Of a stretch of 24,984 nt of DNA, positions 14,972 through 23,004 are shown in pieces. The notes beneath the pieces were generated by a model. The model was not told where the DNA came from. It saw only the letters and a list, made by a program, of their open reading frames with translations, and searched no databases. Location: the NCBI GenBank assembly GCA_052274345.1, contig DAVZGP010000054.1, positions 1-24,984 on the forward strand, in the 5' to 3' direction. The translations under genes were made by a program, and so were the position numbers. Every line of letters begins with the position of its first letter. Within the stretch, counting starts at the first letter, position 1. The stretch is from Clostridium_AD sp937920395 (GTDB lineage Bacteria > Bacillota > Clostridia > Clostridiales > Clostridiaceae).

Positions 14972-16585
14972 ATGAAACAAATAAGATTAGAGTTAAGTAA
15001 GGAAAGTATAAAGCAAAATGAAGTCTGGGAAAAAGCAGGCATAGAACTTCCAAAATTCGATTTTGATAAAATGGCATCTTTAACTAGTGATAATCCTACA
15101 TGGGTACATTTTGGAGCAGGAAATATATTTCGTGGATTTATTGCGGCATTGCAACAAACATTATTAAATAGTGGCACTGCAGATACAGGTATTGTGGCAG
15201 TGGAGGGTTATGATTATGAAATCATAGACAAGATTTATACTCCTTATGATAATTTAAGTTTGCTTGTAACTATGAAGCCTGATGGTAGTTTAGATAAAAA
15301 AGTTATTGGAAGTATTGGAGAAAGCTTAGCATGTGATTATTCAAGAGAAGATGAATGGAAACGCCTACAAGCAATATTTATAAAACCATCTTTAAGTATG
15401 GTAAGCTTCACGATAACTGAAAAAGGTTATAGTTTAAAAAATATATCCGAGGAAGACGTAGAAGATGGAGTAAAACATCCAAGGAGCGTTATAGCTAAAG
15501 TTGCGTCATTAATGTATGAAAGATATAAAACTTTAGAATTACCAATAGCACTTGTAAGCATGGATAATTGTTCACACAATGGAGAAAAACTTTATAACGC
15601 AATAAATTCAATTGTAGAGAGATGGACTAACAATGGGTTGGTTGAGAAAGGCTTTCTAAAGTATATCAATAATCCAGATAAAGTATCATTTCCATGGAGT
15701 ATGATAGACAAAATTACACCAAGACCATCTGATAGTGTTAAAAAAACATTGAATTTATCTGGGTTCGATAGTACCGATATAGTAATTACAAAAGGTAATA
15801 CATATATTGCACCTTTTATTAATGCAGAAGGACCACAATATCTTGTAATAGAAGATAGTTTTCCAAATGGACGTATGTCACTTGAAAAGTCTGGAGTATT
15901 TTTTACTGATAGAGAAACTGTGGAAAGAGTGGAAAAAATGAAGGTATGTACTTGCTTAAACCCACTTCACACTGCTCTTGCAATTTTCGGATGTTTACTT
16001 GGATTTAACCTTATTGCAGATGAAATGAAGGATCCTACATTAAAGAAGCTAGTGGAGAATATTGGCTATATAGAAGGGATGCCGGTAGTTGTTGATCCTA
16101 AAATATTTAATCCGAAAGATTTCATTAAGGAAGTAATTGAAGTAAGACTTCCAAATCCATATATACCAGATACACCACAAAGAATAGTATCAGATACTTC
16201 TCAAAAAATTGGTATAAGATTTGGCGAAACAATTAAGTCTTATATGCAAAGAGAAGATTTAGACCCAAAAGATCTTAAATATATTCCTCTTGCTATTGCA
16301 GGATGGTGTAGGTATTTAATGTCAATAGATGATAATGGAGAGAAAATGGAGTTAAGCCCAGATCCATTATTAACTACGCTTACACCATGTGTTTCAGATA
16401 TTAAGCTAAATAGTGGAGAAAAAGTAGGCGATAAATTAAAAACAATACTTTCTAATGAAGAAATATTTGGAGTGAATCTTTATAATATAGGACTTGGAGA
16501 AAAAGTAGAAAATTATTTTAATGAAATGATTATGGGTACTGGGGCTGTAAGGTCAACGCTTGAAAAATATGTAGATTGTAATTAA
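14972..16585 (+). CDS. uxuB: Mannitol dehydrogenase-family oxidoreductase, probable fructuronate reductase
   Basis: A 537-residue NAD-dependent long-chain dehydrogenase of the mannitol dehydrogenase family. Motifs are VHFGAGNIFRG at 45-55 (nucleotide binding), FTITEKGYS (about 146-154), SMDNCSHNG at 196-204 and the family signature FPWSMIDKITPRP at 240-252. Fructuronate reductase turns D-fructuronate into D-mannonate in glucuronate breakdown. That choice over mannitol or tagaturonate reductase rests on length and on the next gene, a GPH-family symporter of the group that carries hexuronides. The frame also has ATG 14960, but that abuts the ribosome site AGAGAGG (14953-14959); ATG 14972 is better placed. 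No uxuA, uxaC or kdgK is in the window. Confidence 0.8.
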   Translation: MKQIRLELSKESIKQNEVWEKAGIELPKFDFDKMASLTSDNPTWVHFGAGNIFRGFIAALQQTLLNSGTADTGIVAVEGYDYEIIDKIYTPYDNLSLLVTMKPDGSLDKKVIGSIGESLACDYSREDEWKRLQAIFIKPSLSMVSFTITEKGYSLKNISEEDVEDGVKHPRSVIAKVASLMYERYKTLELPIALVSMDNCSHNGEKLYNAINSIVERWTNNGLVEKGFLKYINNPDKVSFPWSMIDKITPRPSDSVKKTLNLSGFDSTDIVITKGNTYIAPFINAEGPQYLVIEDSFPNGRMSLEKSGVFFTDRETVERVEKMKVCTCLNPLHTALAIFGCLLGFNLIADEMKDPTLKKLVENIGYIEGMPVVVDPKIFNPKDFIKEVIEVRLPNPYIPDTPQRIVSDTSQKIGIRFGETIKSYMQREDLDPKDLKYIPLAIAGWCRYLMSIDDNGEKMELSPDPLLTTLTPCVSDIKLNSGEKVGDKLKTILSNEEIFGVNLYNIGLGEKVENYFNEMIMGTGAVRSTLEKYVDCN

Positions 16586-16599
16586 AAAAATTAATTGAA

Positions 16600-16613
16600 A
16601 GTAAACGCTTTGA
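16600..16613 (+). promoter_or_regulatory. cre-like site in the gap between uxuB and the symporter gene
   Basis: AGTAAACGCTTTGA differs at two of fourteen positions from a TGTAAACGCTTTCA-type catabolite element. It shares the GTAAACG core with the site at 14857. CcpA or a local LacI-family repressor could bind; this is inferred by eye. Confidence 0.4.
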
Positions 16614-16686
16614 TTGAAAATTACTGGTATAAAGTGAGAAGCTTAATTATTAAACATACATTAACTAATGAAAAGAGGTATATAAC

Positions 16687-18201
16687 ATGTCAAAAAAAGT
16701 AAGAAATATTACTATCCCTGTAGGGCTTGGTTATGGATTAATTGACTTAATGGGTGGAGGAGCCTTCACGATTATTGGAGCTTTTTTACTTTTCTTCTAC
16801 ACAACGTTTGCGGGGTTGTCACCTCTTGAGGGAGCTTCAATTATTGCTATTGCACGTCTTGTAGATGCAGTTGTTAGTTTAAGTATTGGAAGTATAACAG
16901 ATAACTTTTATAAAACAAAACTAGGACAGAAATTTGGAAGACGTCGTTTCTTCTTACTAATTGGATCTCCTTTAATGGCAGTTTATGCACTGCTTTGGGT
17001 AACAGGCCAAGGCTACTGGTATTATTTGATATCTTATTTATTATTTGAAATGATTGCTGCCATGGTATTAATACCATTTGAAACATTACCATCTGAGATG
17101 ACAAAGGATTTTAATAAGAGAACTATACTTTCAACATGTAGAATGTTTGTTTCCGCAACTGGTACTTTTTTAGCTACATTTGTGCCTGGACAATTAATTA
17201 AACATTTTGGGCAAGATAATTCATATGCATATTTTATAAATGGATGTTTCTTTGCTATAGTCTTTGCTGTATGTATATTTACCTCATATAAGGTAACATG
17301 GGAAAGAGAACTTTCACCTGAAATGGAAAAGGAGTTATTGAACAAAACAAAAGCTGAGCATAAAACTTTTACCCAACATATGCAAACTATTGCTCAGGTT
17401 GCTAAAGATTACACATCTACATTAAAAATTAGAAGTTTTAGAAAACATTTAGCTATCTATATATTCTCTTTTACTGCGAAAGACATATTTAATGCAGTGT
17501 TTATATTCTTCTGTGTTTATGATTTGAAAGTTACTGCTACAGTTGCCGCAAATTTACTTTCACTTAGTGTTGTTGGTATACCTATTACTATTTGTGCAGG
17601 ATTTTTAATGATTAAAATTGGACCATCTAATTTATTTAAAATATCTTATTCAATAATGATCGTATGTTTAATAGGTTTTTATGCTGTATATAAAATAGAT
17701 CCATCATCTAAAATTGCTGTTTTATTCGTAATTGCAGGTATTTATCAAGTAGGTAGAAGTATACTTGAATTTACACCATGGAATGTATTCCCATTTATTC
17801 CGGATGTTGATGAAATGGTATTTAGACAAAGACGAGAAGGACTTTTCGCTGCAGTTATGACTTTTACTAGAAAGAGTAGTGTAGCTCTTGCTACATTTGT
17901 TGTTGGTCTTATACTAGAGTATGGTGGATTTGTTAAAGGAAGAACAATTCAACCACCAGCAGTAATGCAAACAATTGCAAATACTATGGTTATTGGAGCT
18001 ATTAGTTTACTTATTATTGCTCTACTCTTTACTTTCACATTCCATCTTAATAAACAAACTCATCTTATATTAACTAAAGAAATAGAACGATTAAAAAATA
18101 ATGGTTCAAAACTTGATGTTGATCCAAAGACAAAAGAAGTTGTTGAAGATCTTACAGGATATAAATATGAAGATGTTTGGCAAGAAGTTAGTATGGATTA
18201 A
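16687..18201 (+). CDS. GPH-family sugar:cation symporter (hexuronide-type)
   Basis: A 504-residue integral membrane transporter of the glycoside-pentoside-hexuronide family within MFS-type carriers, with about twelve hydrophobic segments. The first helix region GYGLIDLMGGGAF, then ARLVDAVVSLSIGSITDN with the charged loop GQKFGRRRFFLL at 80-91, is the family hallmark between helices 2 and 3. A second conserved loop is PSEMTKDFNKRT near 115-145. The C-terminal tail of about 45 residues is hydrophilic, with no EIIA domain. It begins 101 bases after uxuB, with no terminator between. Import of glucuronate or a glucuronide would match that enzyme; the precise sugar is not visible. AGAGGT precedes the ATG. 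Confidence 0.87.
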   Translation: MSKKVRNITIPVGLGYGLIDLMGGGAFTIIGAFLLFFYTTFAGLSPLEGASIIAIARLVDAVVSLSIGSITDNFYKTKLGQKFGRRRFFLLIGSPLMAVYALLWVTGQGYWYYLISYLLFEMIAAMVLIPFETLPSEMTKDFNKRTILSTCRMFVSATGTFLATFVPGQLIKHFGQDNSYAYFINGCFFAIVFAVCIFTSYKVTWERELSPEMEKELLNKTKAEHKTFTQHMQTIAQVAKDYTSTLKIRSFRKHLAIYIFSFTAKDIFNAVFIFFCVYDLKVTATVAANLLSLSVVGIPITICAGFLMIKIGPSNLFKISYSIMIVCLIGFYAVYKIDPSSKIAVLFVIAGIYQVGRSILEFTPWNVFPFIPDVDEMVFRQRREGLFAAVMTFTRKSSVALATFVVGLILEYGGFVKGRTIQPPAVMQTIANTMVIGAISLLIIALLFTFTFHLNKQTHLILTKEIERLKNNGSKLDVDPKTKEVVEDLTGYKYEDVWQEVSMD

Positions 18202-18240
18202 TTAAGAAATATAATATTTTAGTTTTTTATAGTATACAAG

Positions 18241-18282
18241 ACAAGTCTATATCAAAGGATTATTGATATAGACTTGTTTTTA
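18241..18282 (+). terminator. Terminator of the hexuronate unit
   Basis: A perfect 15-bp stem ACAAGTCTATATCAA (18241-18255) with TTGATATAGACTTGT (18263-18277), 7-base loop, then TTTTTAT. Confidence 0.93.
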
Positions 18283-18283
18283 T

Positions 18284-18312
18284 TTGCATTTAAAAGAATA
18301 ATAAAATATTAT
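18284..18312 (+). promoter_or_regulatory. Possible vegetative promoter upstream of the sigma gene
   Basis: TTGCAT (18284-18289), 17 bases, TATTAT (18307-18312). A transcript from here would start near 18319 and include both arms of the start-codon inverted repeat. Confidence 0.35.
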
Positions 18313-18324
18313 AGCTTGTCTTTA

Positions 18325-18355
18325 GTATAATAAAATATCATAAGGACATAATTTA
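18325..18355 (+). promoter_or_regulatory. Possible sigma-F/sigma-G-type promoter of the sigma gene
   Basis: GTATA (18325-18329), 17 bases, CATAATTTA (18347-18355), one mismatch from the CATNNTA form of forespore -10 elements. A transcript from here would start near 18362, after the 5' arm of the inverted repeat. Confidence 0.35.
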
Positions 18356-18395
18356 AGTCAAACACTCTGAAAGGAATGGTGACCTTATGATATTT
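18333..18395 (+). promoter_or_regulatory. Inverted repeat burying the sigma gene start codon
   Basis: AAATATCATAAGG at 18333-18345 is exactly complementary to CCTTATGATATTT at 18383-18395, with 37 bases between. The 3' arm contains the ATG at 18387-18389 and adjoins the ribosome site GGTGA (18378-18382). In RNA begun upstream of 18333 this hairpin should hinder translation. Confidence 0.75.
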
Positions 18396-19160
18396 AATCA
18401 AGTAGAAATATGTGGGGTAAATGTTTTAAAACTACCTGTATTGGAAGAAAAACAAATACAGGAGTTATTATTTAGAATACAAAATGGAGAGTATGAATGT
18501 AGAGAAAAGTTTATTGAAGGAAATCTTAAATTAGTGCTAAGCGTGATACAGTATTTCAGCAACAGAGGTGAAAATGTAGAAAATTTATTTCATGTAGGTT
18601 GCATTGGATTAATGAAGTCCATTGATAATTTTGATTTAAGTAAAAGTGGTAAATTTTCAACATATGCAGTCCCAATGATAATTGAAGAAATAAGAGGTTA
18701 CTTAAAACATAACAATTCGCTAAGAACAAGTAAATATTTAAAAGATATTGCATATAAAGCATTACAAGTTAGGGAGCGATTGGTAGCACAAGACAATAAA
18801 GAACCTTCTGTATCTAAAATAGCAAAAGAACTTGAATTAACTAAAGAAGAATTGGTATTTGCTTTAGATACTATTCAAGAGCCTATTGCGTTAATTGAAC
18901 CAATTTATCATCAGGATGTGGATGAAATTTACGAAGTAGATCAAAAACAAGATACTAAAAATTTAGAAGAGTGTTGGTCTAAGAATGTATCAATTAACGA
19001 GGGAATGAAAAAATTAAATGTTAGGGAGAAATTAATCGTAAATTTAAGGTTCTTCAATGGGAAAAGTCAAATGGAGGTAGCAAGTGAAATAGGAATAGCT
19101 AAAGAACAGGTGTCTATGATAGAAAAAAATGCATTAAAACATTTGAGAAGGTATGTATAG
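18387..19160 (+). CDS. Divergent RNA polymerase sigma-G-like sporulation sigma factor
   Basis: A 257-residue sigma-70-family protein that aligns end to end with forespore sigma-G. Shared landmarks are QVEICGVN at 5-12 with KLPVLE, the region 2 core LFHVGCIGLMKSIDNFDL at 67-84, KFSTYAVPMII at 89-99, DIAYKALQVRERL at 120-132, EPIYHQDVDEIY, and region 4.2 SQMEVASEIGIAKEQVSMIEK at about 227-247 (quoted here by its ends, SQMEVASEIG and EQVSMIEK). It departs from usual sigma-G at normally constant sites: Glu100, Gly104, Lys107, His108, Ser111 and Thr114 in regions 2.4/3.0 replace Gly, Arg, Arg, Asp, Pro and Val, and Met244 replaces Arg in the recognition helix. It is not beside spoIIGA-sigE, the normal clostridial sigG site. 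It is probably a second, specialised copy, but could be the only sigG. Confidence 0.85.
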   Translation: MIFNQVEICGVNVLKLPVLEEKQIQELLFRIQNGEYECREKFIEGNLKLVLSVIQYFSNRGENVENLFHVGCIGLMKSIDNFDLSKSGKFSTYAVPMIIEEIRGYLKHNNSLRTSKYLKDIAYKALQVRERLVAQDNKEPSVSKIAKELELTKEELVFALDTIQEPIALIEPIYHQDVDEIYEVDQKQDTKNLEECWSKNVSINEGMKKLNVREKLIVNLRFFNGKSQMEVASEIGIAKEQVSMIEKNALKHLRRYV

Positions 19161-19185
19161 GGTTTTCTTTGAAAGTCCTATTTTT
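19157..19185 (+). terminator. Terminator overlapping the sigma gene stop codon
   Basis: An 11-bp stem ATAGGGTTTTC (19157-19167) with GAAAGTCCTAT (19171-19181), two wobbles, loop TTT, then TTTT. The TAG stop lies in the 5' arm. Confidence 0.75.
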
Positions 19186-19289
19186 AATGATTCATTTTAT
19201 ATAAATGCTTTATTTTTTAAGAAAACAGTAGTAATATTAGTTATAATAGTAGTTTCACTATAAAAATTTATACTTTAGGGGGTACATAT

Positions 19290-20249
19290 ATGGTAAATAC
19301 AGTTTTCTTAAATTTAGCAAAACTTAACTTTGATAATAAACTAGACTTTTCGTCTATAGCCCAATTAAGTACTTTTACAAAATATGATGTAAATATTGAT
19401 GAAAAAATTTTAGAACGAGTTAAAGATCAAACTATAATAATTACAAAGGAATTACCTTTGAGTGGAAAATTAATATCAAATTTTCCATCTTCTGTTAAAC
19501 TTATTTGTGAAGCTGGGACAGGTTATAATAATATTGATATTGAGGCTGCAAGAAAAAAAGGTATTACAGTTTGTAATGTTCCTAGTTATAGCACACAAGC
19601 GGTAGCAAATCTAGTGATCACCTATATATTAAATTTTAGTTCTTCATTAATACAGCAACAAATTATGATTAGAGAAAAAAACTTTGATAATTTTAATAAA
19701 TATTTACAATTACCACATTTTGAACTTCAAAACAAAACACTTGGGGTCATTGGTGGTTATGGCGCTATTGGTAGTGAGGTTATAAAAATTGCATTGGCAA
19801 TAGGAATGAATATCCTTATATCTAGTAGAACAGAGAAACCATGTGAAAACCCAAATGTACATTTTGTTTCACTTGAAGATTTATTGAAACAAAGTGATTT
19901 TGTATCGATTAATTGTCCTTTAAACGTAAATACATTACATCTTATTGATAAGGATAAAATTAAACTAATGAAATCATCTGCGTTTATAATAAACACATCA
20001 AGGGGAGCAATAATAAAGGAAACTGATTTAATAAAATCTCTGCAAAATGGAGAGATTGCTGGTGCTGCGCTAGATGTTCAGGATCCAGAACCACCACAAA
20101 TTAACAATCCATTGTTTGATATGGAAAATGTTATTTTAACTCCTCATATAGGGTGGAGGCGTTTTGAGTCGAGGCAAAGGCTAATAGAACTTATGGCTGG
20201 GAATATAGAGTCATTTATAAAAGGTAAACCAATTAATGTTGTAAATTAA
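19290..20249 (+). CDS. D-2-hydroxyacid dehydrogenase (NAD-dependent)
   Basis: A 319-residue cytoplasmic oxidoreductase of the D-isomer 2-hydroxyacid dehydrogenase family, which interconverts 2-oxoacids and D-2-hydroxyacids. LICEAGTGYNNIDIEAARKK is the N-terminal substrate-side motif. The NAD-binding GYGAIG lies at 156-161, the substrate Arg238 in NTSRGAII, Glu267 in LDVQDPEPP and the catalytic His286 in TPHIGWRR. This triad is complete. Glycerate or hydroxypyruvate, phosphoglycerate or D-lactate are possible substrates; the motifs do not decide. AGGGGGT precedes the ATG, and TATAAT at 19242-19247 is a probable -10 without a clear -35. The gene stands alone between two terminators. Confidence 0.88.
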   Translation: MVNTVFLNLAKLNFDNKLDFSSIAQLSTFTKYDVNIDEKILERVKDQTIIITKELPLSGKLISNFPSSVKLICEAGTGYNNIDIEAARKKGITVCNVPSYSTQAVANLVITYILNFSSSLIQQQIMIREKNFDNFNKYLQLPHFELQNKTLGVIGGYGAIGSEVIKIALAIGMNILISSRTEKPCENPNVHFVSLEDLLKQSDFVSINCPLNVNTLHLIDKDKIKLMKSSAFIINTSRGAIIKETDLIKSLQNGEIAGAALDVQDPEPPQINNPLFDMENVILTPHIGWRRFESRQRLIELMAGNIESFIKGKPINVVN

Positions 20250-20261
20250 AAATGATATATA

Positions 20262-20301
20262 AAAGCTGACATCGTTTTTCTACGATGTCAGCTTTATTTT
20301 T
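20262..20301 (+). terminator. Terminator between convergent genes
   Basis: A perfect 14-bp stem AAAGCTGACATCGT (20262-20275) with ACGATGTCAGCTTT (20282-20295), loop TTTTCT, then ATTTTTAT. It ends the dehydrogenase transcript and could also stop the small minus-strand gene. Confidence 0.92.
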
Positions 20302-20306
20302 ATAGA

Positions 20307-20483
20307 TTAATGAAAATTGTTTTCTTTTATAATGTCATTTGTTACAAACTCTTCTAACACGCTCATTATTTGTCCTTTGCTCAAGGTGTTATACCAATCC
20401 ATTCTTTCAACGCAAGTTGAATCCATCATATCTTTATTGTAAAAATTCTCACCTTTTTTAATCCTTATAAATATCTGCTTCAT
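20307..20483 (-). CDS. 58-residue hypothetical protein
   Basis: A short minus-strand frame with a strong ribosome site TAGGAGGATAACA directly before the ATG at 20483. It ends at TAA just before the convergent terminator. The product begins MKQIFIRIKKGENFYNKDM and ends in an acidic helix-like part (SVLEEFVTNDIIKENN). It holds one Cys and two Trp/Tyr pairs (DWYN), with no membrane segment or signal peptide. I do not recognise a family. The ribosome site, the fit between flanking elements and a normal amino-acid make-up support a real gene. It is followed upstream by 160 bases of AT-rich DNA before the hexosaminidase gene end, with no promoter that I could place. Confidence 0.68.
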   Translation of the reverse strand: MKQIFIRIKKGENFYNKDMMDSTCVERMDWYNTLSKGQIMSVLEEFVTNDIIKENNFH

Positions 20484-20643
20484 TGTTATCCTCCTACTAA
20501 AATAATTAATTTATTATGGATACATAGTTACTGTTATTAAAATTCTTCTAATTTCAACTATGCCCATTTTAAGATAACTTATTCTTAGTTAGGATAATAA
20601 AACAATAAAATTATTTGAAATTTTATATTAGAAATGAAATTTA

Positions 20644-22506
20644 TTAACGAGCTAGGGGCCTTATACTTCTTAAATATTTACATGTGAAGGCTATAATATC
20701 TCTAATTCTGTATAATTCACTTTCTTTATTTCGTGTTCTCCATATCTTAGTAAAATCGTAGAACCACACTTCAAGATTTTCAGCAAGATCCCTTGGCGTG
20801 AATACTGTATTTATTTCATTCATGCCTTTTTCAGTCTTTAGTAAGTTTAAGAAGAAACTATCTACCAGCTGTATTGCCCTTGCTGATACAATAAATTCTT
20901 GCAAATCAAATGTGTTTGTACGTACCTTGTTAGATAATCTAGTGAACTTATCTTCTATTTCACAAGCAAGGTTATATCCTTCTAAAATCTTTTTCCAATC
21001 AAGATTACCAAAACTCTTTTTAATAGCTGAATCATTCTTGAAATTTTCTTTCCATTCAACTAGTTCATACCATCCTACAACTTGATTCTTGGATAATTGA
21101 TTAAGTAGCGACACAAGTTTAAGAGAGTCATCGCCATATTCTATTATAGATAAGGCTTTATATACATTTTCAAAGTCTTTTTCTCCTTCTGGATTCCATG
21201 ATAAAGAGGCTCCGTATGCCATTCCAGGAATTGAAGTACTTAAAAAATTTATATGACCAAAGTCACCCCAGTCAGTATTTAAAACACCAGTTGCACCATA
21301 TTTTACACCGTAGGCTACCATTCTTTTTATGTTTTCAAAACCTTTATCAACTTTATTAACTAGCTGGTTCCAACCCCATACACCTGGGCATACGTATTGC
21401 TCCAAACCTGATTCAGTTATTGCTTTTGTTCCATCTTCTTTGGCATTTTCATTGTAATCCCAATTAAGGCAAATGGCATCTTTACTTATATTACTTAAAA
21501 GTTCTGGATGATGTAAAATAACATCCCCCCAAAACATAACTCGCTTGCCTTTTTTCTTTACTATATCTATTACTTTGTTCAAAAATTCAACGTATAACAT
21601 TCCAACTCCAACCTTATCAGCACGTGCCTTGCTTTTTCCCTTACCTAATTCAAAAGTTTCATCACAACATATATTGAATGTGTTTGAACTAAATAGAGGC
21701 ATATATTGTAGGAGCATTTTTTCAACAAGTTTGATGCTACCTTCGTTAGTGGCATCAAGTGTGTGTGAATTCATTCTATGCTCAAAGGAATACTCTCCTC
21801 CCTCACTGTTCTCTAGCTCACAAAGATCATTGAATGATTTTGATCTAAGTACCTCGTACATGTGACCAAATGTAGATAATGAAGGAATTAATTCAACATG
21901 CCTTTTGTTGCAATATTGGTCTAGTATTAAAATTTCCTCAGATGTTAGTGGATCTTTGTCCATCCAAATTTCACTCATTCCCTTAAATGCAAAAGTATGC
22001 TCTATATATAGTTGTAACTGATTTATTTTATAAAAAGAAGCCCTGTCAACTAGTTCCATAAGCATTTTAAGTGTTGGTACTTTACCTCTTGTAACATCAT
22101 GATAGAATCCACGATTAGCAAAGTATGGTTCATCATCAATTTTAAGTTTTGGGAGTAAAGCTCCATTTTGTCTTATAATTTGTCTTAATGTTTGTACCCC
22201 ATAAAATATTCCTATGGAATTAGCACCACATATTTCGATTCGGGTACCATCAATACTTAAGCTATATGCCTCTTTTGGTCCTGATGTTTTTTTAAAAGTA
22301 ATTATAACTTTATTGCTATTACAGTCAAAAGACTTATTTATTAATAAATTGAAGCCTAATTGCTGTCTAATTTCTTCTTGTAATAAAATAGCAGTATTTA
22401 GGTCATCAAAACTACATTGGTAATCTAAAACTATTTCTGTATCTCTTTTAAGTTGTAAGGTACCTTCCTTTATATCTAAATGTTTTGGACTTGGTATTAA
22501 AAACAT
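20644..22506 (-). CDS. Glycoside hydrolase family 20 beta-N-acetylhexosaminidase
   Basis: A 620-residue enzyme that removes terminal N-acetylglucosamine or N-acetylgalactosamine by substrate-assisted catalysis. The N-terminal 120 residues are the alpha-beta GH20b domain (FYGVQTLRQII at its end). The barrel starts at RGFYHDVTRGKVP and has the catalytic Asp282-Glu283 pair in NICCDETFELGKGKS. Later markers are VMFWGDVILHHPEL, CPGVWGWNQL and LNTDWGDFGH. No signal peptide or wall anchor is present, so it should act on imported oligosaccharides or muropeptide fragments. A frame extension to GTG 22515 exists, but ATG 22506 is better spaced from AGGGG. No transporter or nagA/nagB is adjacent. A probable promoter lies 120 bases upstream. 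Confidence 0.9.
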   Translation of the reverse strand: MFLIPSPKHLDIKEGTLQLKRDTEIVLDYQCSFDDLNTAILLQEEIRQQLGFNLLINKSFDCNSNKVIITFKKTSGPKEAYSLSIDGTRIEICGANSIGIFYGVQTLRQIIRQNGALLPKLKIDDEPYFANRGFYHDVTRGKVPTLKMLMELVDRASFYKINQLQLYIEHTFAFKGMSEIWMDKDPLTSEEILILDQYCNKRHVELIPSLSTFGHMYEVLRSKSFNDLCELENSEGGEYSFEHRMNSHTLDATNEGSIKLVEKMLLQYMPLFSSNTFNICCDETFELGKGKSKARADKVGVGMLYVEFLNKVIDIVKKKGKRVMFWGDVILHHPELLSNISKDAICLNWDYNENAKEDGTKAITESGLEQYVCPGVWGWNQLVNKVDKGFENIKRMVAYGVKYGATGVLNTDWGDFGHINFLSTSIPGMAYGASLSWNPEGEKDFENVYKALSIIEYGDDSLKLVSLLNQLSKNQVVGWYELVEWKENFKNDSAIKKSFGNLDWKKILEGYNLACEIEDKFTRLSNKVRTNTFDLQEFIVSARAIQLVDSFFLNLLKTEKGMNEINTVFTPRDLAENLEVWFYDFTKIWRTRNKESELYRIRDIIAFTCKYLRSIRPLAR

Positions 22507-23004
22507 AGTGTACACCCCTAAATTTTGTTTGATTATAATTTGGTTATTAGTTCTAAATGCACAGTAATCTCAACTTTTTAGTTGTAATTATAGAGGAAAA
22601 TATTTACTGAAAAAGCACTCTTTTATAATAGTTTTGGTATAAATTCAAAACAAAAAGATGCTAATAAAATGAACAAAAAATATTCGAATTAAATGTGTAT
22701 CTATTACTTTACGTTATACCATATTGGACAAAAAATCAATAGACTTAAAGAGAATAATAAAATTATAGAAATACCTATTATAATGAGGGTTAATAATTAA
22801 ATTATTTGCTTGTATTATATGGAAATAAAATATTAGAATTCTAATTAAATATATTAATGATAATTTTATTTATTGCTAATAACTATAGTAATGGTGTAAA
22901 ATAGACTGAATGATGTTAGCTTTGTAATTATTAAAAGAGCGAAACTGCTTACTTCGTTGAATAATATTTAAGGATTAGATAGCAATAAATAAAGGGAGTT
23001 TATA
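22507..23004. promoter_or_regulatory. Divergent intergenic region with outward promoters
   Basis: No gene is seen in these 498 bases. For the minus-strand hexosaminidase, TTGTTT (22653-22648), 17 bases and TATTAT (22630-22625) form a possible promoter. For the permease on the plus strand, TTGCTA (22873-22878), 18 bases and TAAAAT (22897-22902) form another, leaving a leader of about 95 bases with only a weak 6-bp hairpin. A small CAACT-AGTTG hairpin lies at 22571-22584. The middle part is plain AT-rich DNA. Confidence 0.45.

Noticed and set aside
14762..14980. Minus-strand frame of 72 codons before uxuB
   Set aside because: It overlaps the uxuB start and promoter region, has no ribosome site and is a mix of hydrophobic residues typical of AT-rich non-coding DNA.
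22903..23004. Riboswitch or T-box in the permease leader
   Set aside because: The leader is about 95 bases with only a 6-bp hairpin; no T-box sequence, terminator or lysine-riboswitch core is visible.
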